NCBI GenBank assembly: GCA_030533445.1 | Contig: CM060064.1 | Location: forward strand, 44,535,787-44,599,786 | Direction of reading: 5' to 3' | Length of the DNA stretch: 64,000 nucleotides | From: Cyprinodon diabolis | Taxonomy: Eukaryota > Chordata > Actinopteri > Cyprinodontiformes > Cyprinodontidae | Part shown: one piece after another, positions 22,690-34,935 of the stretch | Numbering within the stretch: the stretch's first letter is position 1 | Layout: every line of letters begins with the position of its first letter | Position numbers and translations under genes: made by a program | The notes under the pieces: generated by a model | The model's database searches: none | The model's input: only the letters and a program-made list of their open reading frames with translations | What the model was told of the DNA's origin: nothing

Positions 22690-24150
22690 AAGTTGTCAAA
22701 GTTGCATCTGAAAGAACGGAAAGACTGGGGAAGAACAAAGTGGGATTGTTGCTTAGCTTCAGGACCACACGCATCTTGCAGTCCTGGTGCAAATCGTGAA
22801 ATCTTCCAATTAGTAAAATAATGTGAGGCCATCTCTCTGACAGCTCAGCCCAGAGAGGTCACACATTCACCCCATTGAAATGTGGTGGTGAGAAACGATA
22901 CAAAGACAAACTGAATCCCTGCGGAATGATATGAGAAAGAGAAGTTGAATTTAAGAGTTATTACTGATAAAGAGACTAGACTTGAACCGGTTAATGTTTC
23001 TGCATGTTGAAGATCTGATGCTTGGTTCTGATTTTCTTTTCAAGAACTTCAGTTCCTTCATTTTTTTTTAATCATAGTTTCTGTTCTTCTGGTGTTCTTA
23101 ACCTCTGATGTTGGATGCTGTGCAGCTGAAAGGATTTTTTTACCAGTATGTTTACAATTTTGGGCATTTTTTATGATGTGTAACCATAGTAACCATCACA
23201 AGTTAACAAGACAGAGTCCTGTCATCTGCAGAAATCCTCAATTAAATCTGAAGTCGTTGGCTCCATCAGACATGGACAAGAAGCTGAGTACAGGAAGCTG
23301 GTGTGAAATCAACCAACTGATCCTGAATGTGAACAAAACAAGCGAGATGATTTTAGATTTCTGAAATTTATTTTGTAAAATCATTCTCTTTAAGGATGGT
23401 TAAAATGCAATGACTGACTTTCATTTGATGATTTTCATAGATCTTTCATGTTATGACTTCTTTTTTTGCAGAGTAACATGGAAAGAAGCAGAAATGGAAA
23501 AACTTTACTAAAACTATACCATCATCCTTCATGTGCTAAATCTACTCTACTTTTCTAACAAAATTAAAACCTCATTTAAAACTATTTTTTACTACACCCT
23601 TAAAATGACAGTAATTTCCTCATTTATAAAACAAATGTTTTCTCATCTAAAAATTATAACTGTAGAATAGAAATCTAAGAATAAACCGTTAAGATAATAA
23701 AATAAACATGTCAAAATCTGAGCAAGAACCTCACAGATCCAGTTCAATATGAAATTGGATCTGTAGTTTTCATGAAAAACTTAGTGTTTTAATTTAGATA
23801 TGAATCATTTTTGTGTATAGAGGGACAATTCTTCCCCCATTTACTTAAGTTTTATTGCATTATTAAAACTAAAACAACTCTATCTCCATCTCTCGATGTA
23901 GCTTATTATATTACATGGAGATATTTATACCATTGTGTAATAATACTTGATTTTAATTTTTTATCTGATGTATTTTATGTTGTTTAAAAGTCTTTGTAAA
24001 GATAGAGATTCCAAATGACGATATAATCACCCATAAAGGCTTGTAGTCACATTATGTCTTTAACAAAAAAGGCCAACTGCTTGATTATAATAAAAATAAG
24101 GCTAAATACTCCGATGTAATCCTGATAGTATTTAGATAGTCATTTCAGCC
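22690..24150. other. syngap1: Intron, nothing recognised
   Basis: AT-rich. The ORF at 23092-23364 shows a string (EINQLILNVNKTSEMILDF) that resembles the thumb region of LINE reverse transcriptases (L.LNV.KT.E...DF), suggesting a tiny degraded LINE piece around 23270-23362. Confidence 0.4.
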
Positions 24151-24674
24151 TAAACAGGACCTCAGCACAGGGTGCAATGAGCTGACATAAACAAATGTGC
24201 CGCCATCTGCAGGCGTTTCTTATTCTCTTGATGCACTACTAAATAAGTCCCGACCGTGATGTAATACCTCGAGGAAAATCAACAGCTTGACAAATAGAGT
24301 TGAAACACTAGTAGCACTATTAGCATGGACTTATGAGCATGGACATCAGAAAACTTCCTGAGCTTTAGCTCCAGCTTTAGTGAGCCCCAACACTCAGAAG
24401 TTTTATCCAGTTCAACTCCAGTTTAATCACCTTTTAAAATCTTCTTGCCCCTTTTTACTCCTCATCTAGAGCTTTTGTTCTTTTACAACTTTGTTGGGAG
24501 TTGTAAACTCACTGATCTCCATTTCTTTAGCTTGTTGACTAATTGTATGCATGCACAGTGATGTATTCCTGGTCACAAGTTTTTAAGGTTAATATACACA
24601 GAAAGGACACATTTACTAACACACTGAGCAAAAACTAAGCTTAGAGGACAAAATTTAAAATATTATGGCAGCAG
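24151..24674. repeat. Unclassified interspersed repeat, copy 1
   Basis: Homologous to 59895-60295: shared AAGTCCCGACC.TG.TGTAATACC, TGGGAGTT, TTGTATGCATGC, TTCCTGGTCACA and TTTACTAACA blocks in order. At 24238-24249 it holds the uninterrupted target sequence (CTACTAAATAAGTCCCGACC) into which a hAT MITE inserted in copy 2. Confidence 0.65.
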
Positions 24675-24965
24675 CACTGCAAAAAATTGAAATCTAAATA
24701 AGTAATTTTTGCTTAAAATAATTGTTTTTTTCTTGAATTGAGCAGGTAAGTGAGACACTTTGCCAATAGAACAAGATAATTTGTATTTAAAACAAGAAAA
24801 AACAATTGCAGTGTCCTATTTTAGGTGCATAATATCTAATTATCTTACTTTAGGAGTAAATAAACTCATTCCATTGGCAAATCGTCTTATTTACCTATTG
24901 AAATTAAGGGTAAATACACTTAATTTTAGAAATTTTTTACTAATTTCTAGATTGTTTTTGCAGTG
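24675..24965. repeat. CACTG-ended MITE (copy c), best preserved, 291 bp
   Basis: Inverted termini CACTGCAAAAA and TTTTTGCAGTG. The interior has partial inverted symmetry (AGTAATTTTTGCTTAAAATA; TTTGCCAATAGAACAAGATA; CATTCCATTGGCAAATCGTC). No coding content. TSD uncertain (AG on both sides). Confidence 0.8.
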
Positions 24966-25657
<692 letters not shown>

Positions 25658-25781
25658 TAAAATCAGCATTAATTTGATGAGGTTTTCCATCACCTTTCAT
25701 TAGTGGAAACTTTAGACTTTCTTTTGGCGCCTTAGTTGCTCTCTCCATAGTGACTGATGGCTGTGGTACCGTTGCCTATAA

Positions 25782-26609
<828 letters not shown>

Positions 26610-26712
26610 AGTGCAAACTGCAACTACAAATCTAAAAGCGCAACTATATTAAGGAAATCGCAACTACATAAAGCAAAGCGCAACTACATTAAGAAAAACA
26701 AAACTACATTAA
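26610..26712 (+). repeat. Short degenerate minisatellite, about 20-bp unit
   Basis: Four to five diverged copies of a unit resembling AAAGCGCAACTACATTAAG lie in tandem, e.g. GCGCAACTATATTAAGGAAA, TCGCAACTACATAAAGCAAA, GCGCAACTACATTAAG and AAACAAAACTACATTAA. Confidence 0.8.
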
Positions 26713-28430
26713 CCTACTGGAAAAGGTAGGTACCAGAGGGAAACATGAGACATCACTGATTGGACGACGGCGCCGTTTGACCCTTGAACCGGAAGTCATT
26801 CTGCCTGCTGCGGCTTTTGGTAAATTTTTGAAGGGACATATTTTCAAAATTAAGATGTTAAAAGTTTGTTTATTTATTATTTTAATTAATTGGAGAAGAA
26901 AATGTAAATACTGTTTGCATTATTATTTTGATAAATTAAAAACTTTTATCTTTTTCAATAAGAAAACTGGGACACCTTTGCTTCCATACAGGAGAAGCAG
27001 CCTGACAAAACCACCTCATGCATGGAGATGGGTTTGGGTAGCTTAGCTTAGCTTAGCTGCAGGAAGTAGATGGCAGCTGCATTCTCACGATAATTTATTT
27101 CAATTTAAGTTGTTTCATTTAGCAAAAATACACAAAATGTGCTACTGCTTTGCTTTTTTTTTTTTTTTTTTTGACTAGCTCCATAGCAAAGCCAAATTAA
27201 CTTTGTCGTGATGCCACAGCTAATGGATTGATTTGGCCTTAAAGGCACACTATGCAACATTTTTCAGTTAATGTGTTCCATAACGTTTTGGATGATTAAA
27301 TGAGTCATTTCAGGTTGGGAAATACCGTACTTGCAATTGCACGAGCCCTCGGCCCGCACCCACAGGCTCAGAATTCTCGTGTATCGTGAGAGTCGGTCTT
27401 GCTTTACGGCGAGAACTGCTACACGCCCCCCAGTGAAAGGCATGCTCGTTGCTAGCGCAGTGGAACCAGCGAGAAAACAGCGAAAGCCCATGTCGGAGCA
27501 GGCAAGAAAGAGGAAAAGGGCTCTCTACCGCAGTAGACATGGTGATTCGTTGCGTTCGCCTGTCTGCTAAGCTCAAAACAACCGCGCCTGGCTTTGACGG
27601 AGAAACCAGGAGAACAGCTGAGCATATTTACCACAGTGCACTTTTACTTTCGCCCTCTGGGGGGAGCTTAGCTGGAAAATCAACACCAGTTGCATAGTTT
27701 TTGTTAAAACTGAAAATAATTGTGGAGCAGCAATTGGTACTAATAATAGAAAGTTAAAGCAGCTGGTCGTTATGAGGACTCTGGAAGCAGACATTTTTAC
27801 TTGTTAAACTTTTTTTTTTTCAGAAAAGGAAAAACAAATCTTACCCATAAATCAGGGTGTCACTGATCAGGACGGAGTATGGTTGAGTGACTCTCTTCAG
27901 TAGTATATAGTTTACTTTTTTCCTGACTTTTGCACACTGTGATCAACACATTCTAAAAATGAATTATGCAAATGATGTTTTAACAGTGGCACAGGGGTGC
28001 AAACGCCTTGCAAATACAATAATTCACTGCAAATTGAAGACATACTACAAGCACAAAAATGAGACTTTAAAGCCCAATAAATAGACCACCAAACAGGGTT
28101 TGTGTGTTAGTCAAAAATAAGACGAACACCCAAAGCCTATGTAAAGGAAAATCGCTGCAACGGAAACAAGCAGCAGTCACAGAAAATAGAGAGCAGCAAG
28201 TAGCAAAAACAACTCAGAGTTAAAGCAGCACTACATTACCATTGTACCAAGTATTAGCTCAGTATGATCTCCCGTGTCTGGTCTGGACCCTTTCCATAGT
28301 TTGCAGCTTTTCTTAGCTTGCAATTTTTTCTTGCTACGTTTGCAGCATTTTTCAGTTACACGTTTATTGGTGTTTATTTAGCATGTTTTAGCATTTATGT
28401 GTTTGCAGTTCATTTGCTCTTTGCTTTTCA
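26713..28430. other. syngap1: Intron, unclassified repeat likely
   Basis: 27243-27700 has end motifs GCACACTATGCAACATTTTT and ACCAGTTGCATAGTTTTT that are partly inverted and may bound a non-autonomous element; interior ORFs on both strands lack motifs. A TAGCT run lies at 27040-27057. Confidence 0.4.
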
Positions 28431-28520
28431 GGAACTGTAAAGGTGAAGTGGTAAAGTGCCTTGAGATGACGTGTTGTGAATTGGCGCTATATAAATAAAC
28501 TGTTTTGAATGTTTTGAATG
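28431..28520 (+). mobile_element. Very short LINE 3' tail copy
   Basis: The text AAAGTGCCTTGAGATGACGT, GTTGTGAATTGGCGCTATAT and AAATAAACTGTTTTGAATG equals the last 80 bp of the CR1/L2-group LINE ending at 38722. It is an extreme 5' truncation. Confidence 0.85.
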
Positions 28521-28912
28521 TTGCAGCATTTCTCTTTTACTGCATTTTTCTTTAGCATCTGTCATCTGCGTTTGTCTAATTCTTGTGTCTGCAGTATTTT
28601 TCATTTTGCGATGAATTATGTATTTGCACAATGTTTGCACCCTACATTTCTTTCCTCTATTTGTGGGACATTCAATCACCTTTGCATAGTGTAATATCCA
28701 TGGATTAGAAAATTTGCTTCAGTGAAACATCTGATTCCTTTCTTCTTTTTTTACAGTGCCTTTGTACTGGGGAAAATATTTGTAGGCTGAGTACCATAAG
28801 GTCAACATGAAAGGAAAAAAAGCAAACTCAAAAAGTTTAGATTTATGTTTGAATCCAAAGCCGAAACAGTTAGCTCCTGGAAGTGCACCATTTCCGGTGC
28901 AGATGAGTGATA

Positions 28913-29203
28913 CACTGCATAAACAATCTAAAAATGAGTAAAAATATCTTAAATTAAGTGTATTTACCCTTAATTTGAGTAGATAAATAAGATGATTTGT
29001 CAATGGAATGAGTATTTTTACTCTTTAAATAAGATAATTAGATAATATGCACTTGAAATAAGACAATGCAATTTTATTTTCTTATTTTAAATGTAAATTT
29101 TCTTGTTCCATTGACAAAATGTCTCTTTTATCTCCTCAATTCAAGAACAAATGCACTAATTTTAAGAAGAAATTACTTATCTAGATTTTGTTTTTTTCCA
29201 GTG
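28913..29203. repeat. CACTG-ended MITE (copy d), 291 bp
   Basis: Begins CACTGCATAAACAATC, ends TTTTTTTCCAGTG, same interior as copies a and e (AATTAAGTGTATTTACCCTT; ACTTGAAATAAGACAATGCA). A TA dinucleotide lies on both sides, compatible with a 2-bp TSD. Confidence 0.78.
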
Positions 29204-29860
29204 TAAAACAGAAAGGATTTTAAGGCCTATATTTTCTCAGGAAATATATTATTAACATTTACCACATTATAGTTTTGTACGCTTACTATTTTTAGATAAG
29301 GAAAAACATAGTTTAGGTATTTTTTTACAAAATACAATACAATCTGGTTACGCAAATAAGCTGATGGTACGGATCGTGCTTCCAGGACGGATTGGAAAAA
29401 AACTACTGTATCAATTCAAGAAGAAAGATTTTCTAAAAAGTAGCCAATCACAGGCAGTTCACTTTTTCTGGTTCCAGCCTCAAAATGACAAAAGTTGACA
29501 TCTGCGCACAGAAACAGATTCATACAGGAGCAGGAGATAATCAACAGGAGCATAAAAAGCAAGAGAACGCAGAAAAGGAGCATAAACTTATGGGTATGAC
29601 ATCTTAGGGGCTTCATGGTGTTAAAACTACAGTATGTATAAAACATTGAAAATGTGAATGGAGATTAGTTTGTTTGTGTTTTAAATAAACCGGCTGGTAT
29701 CTATATTTATTATGCACGTTCCCTTTTGACAGAACTTTAAACTTTACATGAAAACCACTGTTTTAGAGATTACCTTATGTATGCAGAAAGGCGATGCCTA
29801 TGTGAGATCTTTTTTCAGATCTTGGCAGAACCTTTTTATTTTTTATTTTAATTATCGGTC
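29204..29860. other. syngap1: Intron, nothing recognised
   Basis: AT-rich, no exon or repeat ends found. The minus-strand ORF 29416-29646 has no motif. Confidence 0.45.
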
Positions 29861-29864
29861 TATG

Positions 29865-30058
29865 GGCGTGCAGGTGGTGCAGTGGTTAATGCGCACGACC
29901 CATGTACGAAGGCCTTAGTCCTCATCGCGGCCGACATGCCTGTGGGCCTTTGCCGCATCTCTCTCCCTCTCTCTCATACAACCTTTCCTGTCAGCCTACT
30001 GTCTGAAAAAACGAGCCACTAGTGCCGTAAAAACTCAAAAATAAATTAATAAATATTG
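29865..30058 (+). mobile_element. tRNA-derived SINE, AT-tailed
   Basis: Head GGTGGTGCAGTGGTTAATGCG resembles a polymerase III A box. A degraded B-box region (ATGTACGAAGGCCTTAGTCC) follows, then a CTCTCTCCCTCTCTCTC tract, TGTCAGCCTACTGTC and the tail AAAACTCAAAAATAAATTAA. Confidence 0.72.
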
Positions 30059-30270
30059 GTCTATATCTGATGGAAGTTAGTGCAGCCAAAGTCCAAAGAA
30101 AAAACCTTCAGAAAGGTTCATCTCGATCGCTTTAAAGGATTTTTTACCCTTTTTTAGGTGAAGAACGAAAGAAGGGTGGTTTTAAAACTTTTACGCAACG
30201 CCACATACGATGACTTTTCGTCTGCTGAAGAGAATTCCAATCAGTTTTTGTTGAAATCATCTCAAACTGG

Positions 30271-30795
30271 TAGCCTCGTGAGACCACCCTGATCTCGCGA
30301 GCTTTCAAGGTTTCACTCGCAGATCAGTCTGGAGACTCTCTGTTTAAGAAAATTTGGAGCCGTTCACCAAACGAAAGTCCAATCAGCGTTGGCTTTGAGG
30401 CAGGCTGAGGTGTGACGCAACGAGAAGTGCGACAGTTCAGTCTAAAGAACATGGCGGCTTCAGTCGATGAAACTAGCGTTAGTGTGGCTATTGAGCAAGT
30501 TTCATCGGAATTACAGAGTATTTCTTCACTGAAAGAAGAGCAAAACACTGCTCTGGAGGCTTTACTCAGAGGAAAAGATGTTTTTGCTCTTCTCCCGACT
30601 GGTTTCGGCAAGAGTAGCCTGGCTTGTGGTTGTGTTTTCGTCGTCGCTCTGTTAGTACGTCATATGCTTCGTTGATCTGATTGGTTTATTTGGCCCGTCT
30701 ATCACCAACATAGGCCAATCAGCTAACCAGTATTTTCGCCCCTTCCCAAAATTACTTCAACGGAAGGTTTCCAGATGGATATGCGGAGCCAGTTA
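30271..30795 (+). mobile_element. 525-bp element carrying a RecQ-like helicase N-terminal fragment (copy 1)
   Basis: Starts TAGCCTCGTGAGACC and ends GCGGAGCCAGTTA. A 9-bp near-perfect TSD flanks it: TCAAACTGG (30262-30270) and TCAAGCTGG (30796-30804). About 95% identical by eye to 45289-45832, apart from a 19-bp deletion near the right end between two GCGGAG direct repeats. The left end forms an imperfect stem (CTGATCTCGCGAG / CTCGCAGATCAG). It carries an 87-codon ORF with a helicase Walker A motif. Confidence 0.8.
30412..30675 (+). pseudogene. Captured helicase fragment (RecQ-like Q motif and Walker A)
   Basis: The frame reads MAASVDETSVSVAIEQV from its internal Met, then SSLKEEQNTALEALLRGKD and VFALLPTGFGKSS. 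The LK.EQ..A....L.GKDVFALLPTGFGKS text is the Q-motif/Walker A start of RecQ-type SF2 helicases. After GKS the similarity ends (SLACGCVFVVALLV), where an intron would begin in a normal gene, so this looks like a captured first exon read into intron. It has no DEAH/DEVH box or helicase C domain and cannot be an enzyme. Confidence 0.75.
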
Positions 30796-30804
30796 TCAAG
30801 CTGG

Positions 30805-32326
30805 TGGATTATTGTGAAAAGAAATGTTTCTATGTGAGCTGAGTTGGATTAAAAAACATTACCAAGCTTTTTTGTTGTGCTGCTTTCAGATCAACCTTGC
30901 TACAGCAATTTGGGATGTTTTGACATAACATCCCACTGTGCTGTAAAACTTTCCGCTTTATCCCCCCTAACCTAGAGGTGTTAAATCTTATCCTAAAAAC
31001 TGCTAAAGGTGCACCTTAACATCTGCTAAACAACGTCTGTGTTGAATGAAGCCCCAAATGCTCCACAGTCTCCATCTTTGTGTTCTGTATAAAAACATCC
31101 TTCCTGTGTAGTAAGATTATATTCTCATCCTCTCATCTTTAATTTAACTGATCTCAGCACCAAGTAATATCAATGATTTCCCTGCAGATCTGATAATTCT
31201 GTGAAATCGTCCGGTTCTCCTCTCGTCTCTTATTAAAAGTGAGCAGACACGTGAGACGTGCGGCTTTGATAGCATCCGGGGATTGGAGACAAATTAAACC
31301 CGTCCTCGATGAAACATCATGCGAGCCGGATGTGCTCCGTCCAGATGCTTCGGCTGCAGGGGTCCTGGCTGAGTCACGGAGCTCTGAGGATTCCTAACGG
31401 ATGTTCTCGCCGATAAATCTCTCCCCTCCTACGCCTGAACGTCACCAGTCATGCATCTCCGACCAGACTTACGGGCGGAGACGGGGCTCACTGCAGAGAT
31501 TAGGATTCTCTCCATTCTTTTTAACTTCCCTGCCCCTTAGATTCTCTTTTGAGGTCTTTGTCTTTCATGACAGATCAGAGCAGCATATCCACGCTCATGT
31601 GTTTGGAGTCAAATCTGAGGTATAACAGAAAGAAAGAAGGGATGTGAGGATTTCAAGGCTGAGAAGCAGGTCCCCTACTGGTGCTGCTGCTGGTCTGCCA
31701 AACTGAGACACCAGATGCCCAAAAACATTCAAAGTCACGGGTTTGGAAATAATTACGCCTCTCATTCGACACCGAATATAAAAATGGTTTCCTGAAGAAC
31801 ATGCTGTACCTCGGGTTTAAAATGAGCGGTTAAGGACAGTGATTGAGCCGAAAAGTCATTCTCTAATCAGCACGCTCCTTTCCTGTAGCAGGAGTTGTCA
31901 AAAATAACAAAGACTTTGTGATCTTAATGAGGACTTATCACAAAAGCATAATTACAATCTTTTGTGTCTTTATTGCACAGATCAAATGCAGGATTGTTCT
32001 TTTACATTTTTCTGTCATTTGTCTTTTGTGTGTCTGTCATGCTGTAAACTTCCTCTGTGTTAAGAATTTAGAGCTTCTCCTCAACTTTGAGACAAATCAG
32101 TGCATCCTTAGTCATGTCTCTCCCCTGCAGGATGACCTGCTGTTGCCCATTTTTCAGCTTCTCTGTCTTCTCCTTTCTGTCCTTGAGTTTCTAGTTTTTG
32201 TTGTTGTACTTTTTGTATTTTCATATCTTTCTCCCTTACTCATATCATCTTCAATCTGCAAAGATATTTAAAAGCCTGGTTGTAAGCTCTGTAAACTGTC
32301 TTTGAGCTGGTTTCTTCTTCATACAG
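30805..32326. other. syngap1: Intron, nothing recognised
   Basis: No exon or repeat ends recognised before the acceptor at 32326. The ORF at 31918-32271 is hydrophobic and Leu/Phe-rich by composition; no homology is apparent. Confidence 0.45.
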
Positions 32327-32566
32327 GACAACAGTCGGAGGGTAGACAACGTGCTCAAGCTGTGGATAATCGAAGCCCGCGAGCTGCCGGCTAAGAAGCG
32401 CTACTACTGTGAGCTGTGCCTGGACGACATGCTGTATGCACGCACCACCAGCAAGCCCCGCACTGACACCGTTTTCTGGGGCGAGCACTTTGAGTTCAAC
32501 AACCTGCCGGCCGTCCGCAACCTTCGCCTTCATCTGTACAAGGAGACAGACAAGAAGAGACGGAAG
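32327..32566 (+). CDS. syngap1: SYNGAP1 exon: C2 domain, first part
   Basis: Acceptor CATACAG and donor AAG|GTGATT. The 80 codons begin [20 protein letters not shown], continue through [20 protein letters not shown] and [13 protein letters not shown], and end in KETDKKRRK. This is the C2 beta-sandwich of SYNGAP family members, which supports Rap-GAP activity in the family. Compared with the human protein as I recall it, a few residues are missing between SKPR and DTVFW. Confidence 0.95.
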
Positions 32567-33065
32567 GTGATTGAGTATTTGTGAAGGAAACGTCTTCATG
32601 GTTAGGGGTGGTTTTTTTTGTTTTTTTATAGAACTGACCATGCAGAAAGGTTCATTGCTACACAATAACTGCCTGAGCAAACTCTGTCATCTGGGCCATG
32701 GTAACCTCAGAACAGGCTTTGATCGGAGGCCATTGCTTTTCTGAAAGCATTCCCACACCTATCCAGGAATCTTGGTTAATTTGAACAGCCCAATCCAGCG
32801 AGGACGGTTCAAGCTCCTATACTGCAGAAACCAGGCAACAACTACATAAATACATGGTAAAGCGCAGGAGAGCCAGAAGCCCCGGGCCAGATTTAGCTGT
32901 GTACTTTGAATTCAAGAACAAACGACAGCATCCTTGATGACAAAAGTGTTCAGTTTTCTAATAGAATCTAAAACGCAGTGGGACAAAGATCGCCTTCAGG
33001 GGAGCTGAACCTGGAAGTTACAGGTCTAGCTCACGTAGTGGCTAGTCTTAGCCACTAGGGGCATT
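32567..33065. other. syngap1: Intron, nothing recognised
   Basis: Plain intron text after the C2 exon; poly-T tracts near 32610. No repeat boundaries found. Confidence 0.5.
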
Positions 33066-33068
33066 ATT

Positions 33069-33440
33069 GTTAGGGCTGCAGCTAATGTTTATTACTCGAA
33101 TCGATTTTTTTTTCCATTAATCAATAAATAATGGGATAACAAAAACTTGTTTATTTGTTACAGCATTAAACTAGGTAAAACTAAAAATTTTCTTCTCGTG
33201 AGTTCTGGATAGATCATGTTGAAAATCTTTTTATTTATCTTAAATGCAAAAAACTGATTTTTTTTTTTTCTTTTTGGTTTTGGTATAATTACAGCTCTAA
33301 GCAGGCTGCTCTGTCAGCTAAATTCATATTTTAAAGTCTCTATTCTCCAGTTAATGATTAATCTTATACTAATATAGTTGACAATTATTACAATTGTTGA
33401 TTGATCATGATTAATCTATGATTAATACATAGTGTTGCTT
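33069..33440. mobile_element. hAT MITE, right end not preserved
   Basis: The left end TTAGGGCTGCAGCTAATG followed by ACTCGAATCGATT is the typical start of a teleost hAT MITE (TAGGGCTGCAACTAA type). The interior contains ATGATTAATC motifs. The matching right end was not found, so the 3' boundary is a guess. Confidence 0.6.
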
Positions 33441-34062
33441 CCAACATTATTAAACTATGTCACAAGAGATTATTTTGTTTATTATTTTATTTCTTTCAAA
33501 GGAGTTCCAAGACCAAATTGTAGATTCTTGGAAGGTGAAAATATTTATACTTTGATAACCAAAATGTTCAGATTTTCTATCGTGGGGACAGATGGCTTGG
33601 AAGAGGGAAAAGGGGGCCATCTTTGACAAAAGAGAAAAACCATCTTTGAACAGAGAGGCAGCATTGTTTTTCAGCTTCCAAGAATCTACACTTTGGTCCA
33701 GGAAGTCATTCCAAATAGAACACAAGCAGATGCATCATGATTCAAATGGCCAAATATAAAACTCAAACACAACAAGAGTCCAACAACCCAGAATGGGACA
33801 GGTGGACTGCTTCCTGTTTGGACCTGTTCACTTCCTGTTTGGATTAACTGAGTGTGCAGCGGCTGCAGCTGTCCAGAGGAACTCCATCTGAAGTTAAGTT
33901 ATTTTCTCTGTGATATCTCTGTATCTAAGTAACTCTAACTGACTAGTTTAAAACATAGCACCTTCTGCTGCACTTTTCTACTGAGCACTTGTCAGTTTCA
34001 CACGGTTTTATTTCTGATAGCAAGGAGTAGCTAGCCTAGGCTAGCGCTAGCTTAGCATTGCT

Positions 34063-34926
34063 ATGGCTTCTCTCTCTCCCTCCCTTGACTCTTTTCCAAC
34101 TCTTCCTTCTTCCTCTCCTCTCTCCTGCTCTCTGTGTCAGATGTTCAGTTATTCCTCTGCCTCCTTTAGTGATAATGGGATGTGTAATAAGTGTAGTATT
34201 TTTGTAGCTTTGGAGGCGAGGGTGTCAGAGTTAGAATCCAGGCTTCAGGCTGTTGAACATCCAGGAGTTAAAGTAGGCCCCCCAAGTAGCTGTCCTCCAA
34301 AAGTGCCTGAGCAGCCAGGCGATTGGGTAACTGTACGCAGAAAGCGTAGTCGTGGATCTCTGCCCACTGGTCACCACCAACCCGTTCACGTTTCTAACCG
34401 GTTTTCCCCACTCAGTGACACACCCACTGAGAAGCCCACTCTGGTGATTGGCAGCTCCATAGTCAGAAACGTGGCATTAGAGACACCAGGGACCATAGTC
34501 AAATGTTTGCCGGGGGCCAGAACGGGCGACATCAAATCCTACCTGAAACTGCTGGCTAAGGATAAGGTTAAATACAGTAAGATTGTTATTCACGCTGGTG
34601 GTAATGACACCCGGTTACGCCGATCGGAGTTCACTAAAATTAGTGTTGCTTCGGTGTGTAAGTTTGCCAAAAAAATGTCGGACTCCGTAATTTTCTCTGG
34701 TCCCCTCCCTGATCTGACCAGTGATGACATGTTTAGCCGCATGTCGTCATTCAACCGCTGGTTGTCTAGGTGGTGTCCTGAAAACAACGTGGGCTACATT
34801 AATAATTGGCAATCCTTTTGGGGAAAGCCTGGTCTGATTCGGAGAGACGGCATCCATCCCACTTTGGATGGTGCAGCTCTTCTTTCTAGGAATCTGGCCA
34901 CATTTATTAGTCCTCCAAAACCCTGA
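34063..34926 (+). CDS. LINE ORF1: coiled coil plus SGNH-hydrolase (esterase) domain
   Basis: 287 codons. Near residues 25-50 two CxxC pairs (CSLC, CNKC) suggest a small zinc-binding fold, followed by a short coiled coil ([18 protein letters not shown]). From about residue 125 the protein shows the SGNH blocks: LVIGSSIV (nucleophile Ser), [11 protein letters not shown] (Gly, Asn) and RRDGIHPT (Asp, His). ORF1 esterase domains are known from CR1-group elements, where they are thought to help RNA or membrane association. All the catalytic-type residues are present. Nine bases separate its stop from the ORF2 start. Confidence 0.82.
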   Translation: MASLSPSLDSFPTLPSSSPLSCSLCQMFSYSSASFSDNGMCNKCSIFVALEARVSELESRLQAVEHPGVKVGPPSSCPPKVPEQPGDWVTVRRKRSRGSLPTGHHQPVHVSNRFSPLSDTPTEKPTLVIGSSIVRNVALETPGTIVKCLPGARTGDIKSYLKLLAKDKVKYSKIVIHAGGNDTRLRRSEFTKISVASVCKFAKKMSDSVIFSGPLPDLTSDDMFSRMSSFNRWLSRWCPENNVGYINNWQSFWGKPGLIRRDGIHPTLDGAALLSRNLATFISPPKP

Positions 34927-34935
34927 CCACCCAGG

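Noticed and set aside
27310..27697. Several overlapping ORFs on both strands
   Set aside because: They occupy a GC-richer patch in multiple frames with no motif, and the patch is likely part of a repeat.
32240..32680. Minus-strand ORF of 146 codons over the C2 exon
   Set aside because: Antisense shadow of the C2-domain exon, whose plus-strand reading matches SYNGAP1 closely.
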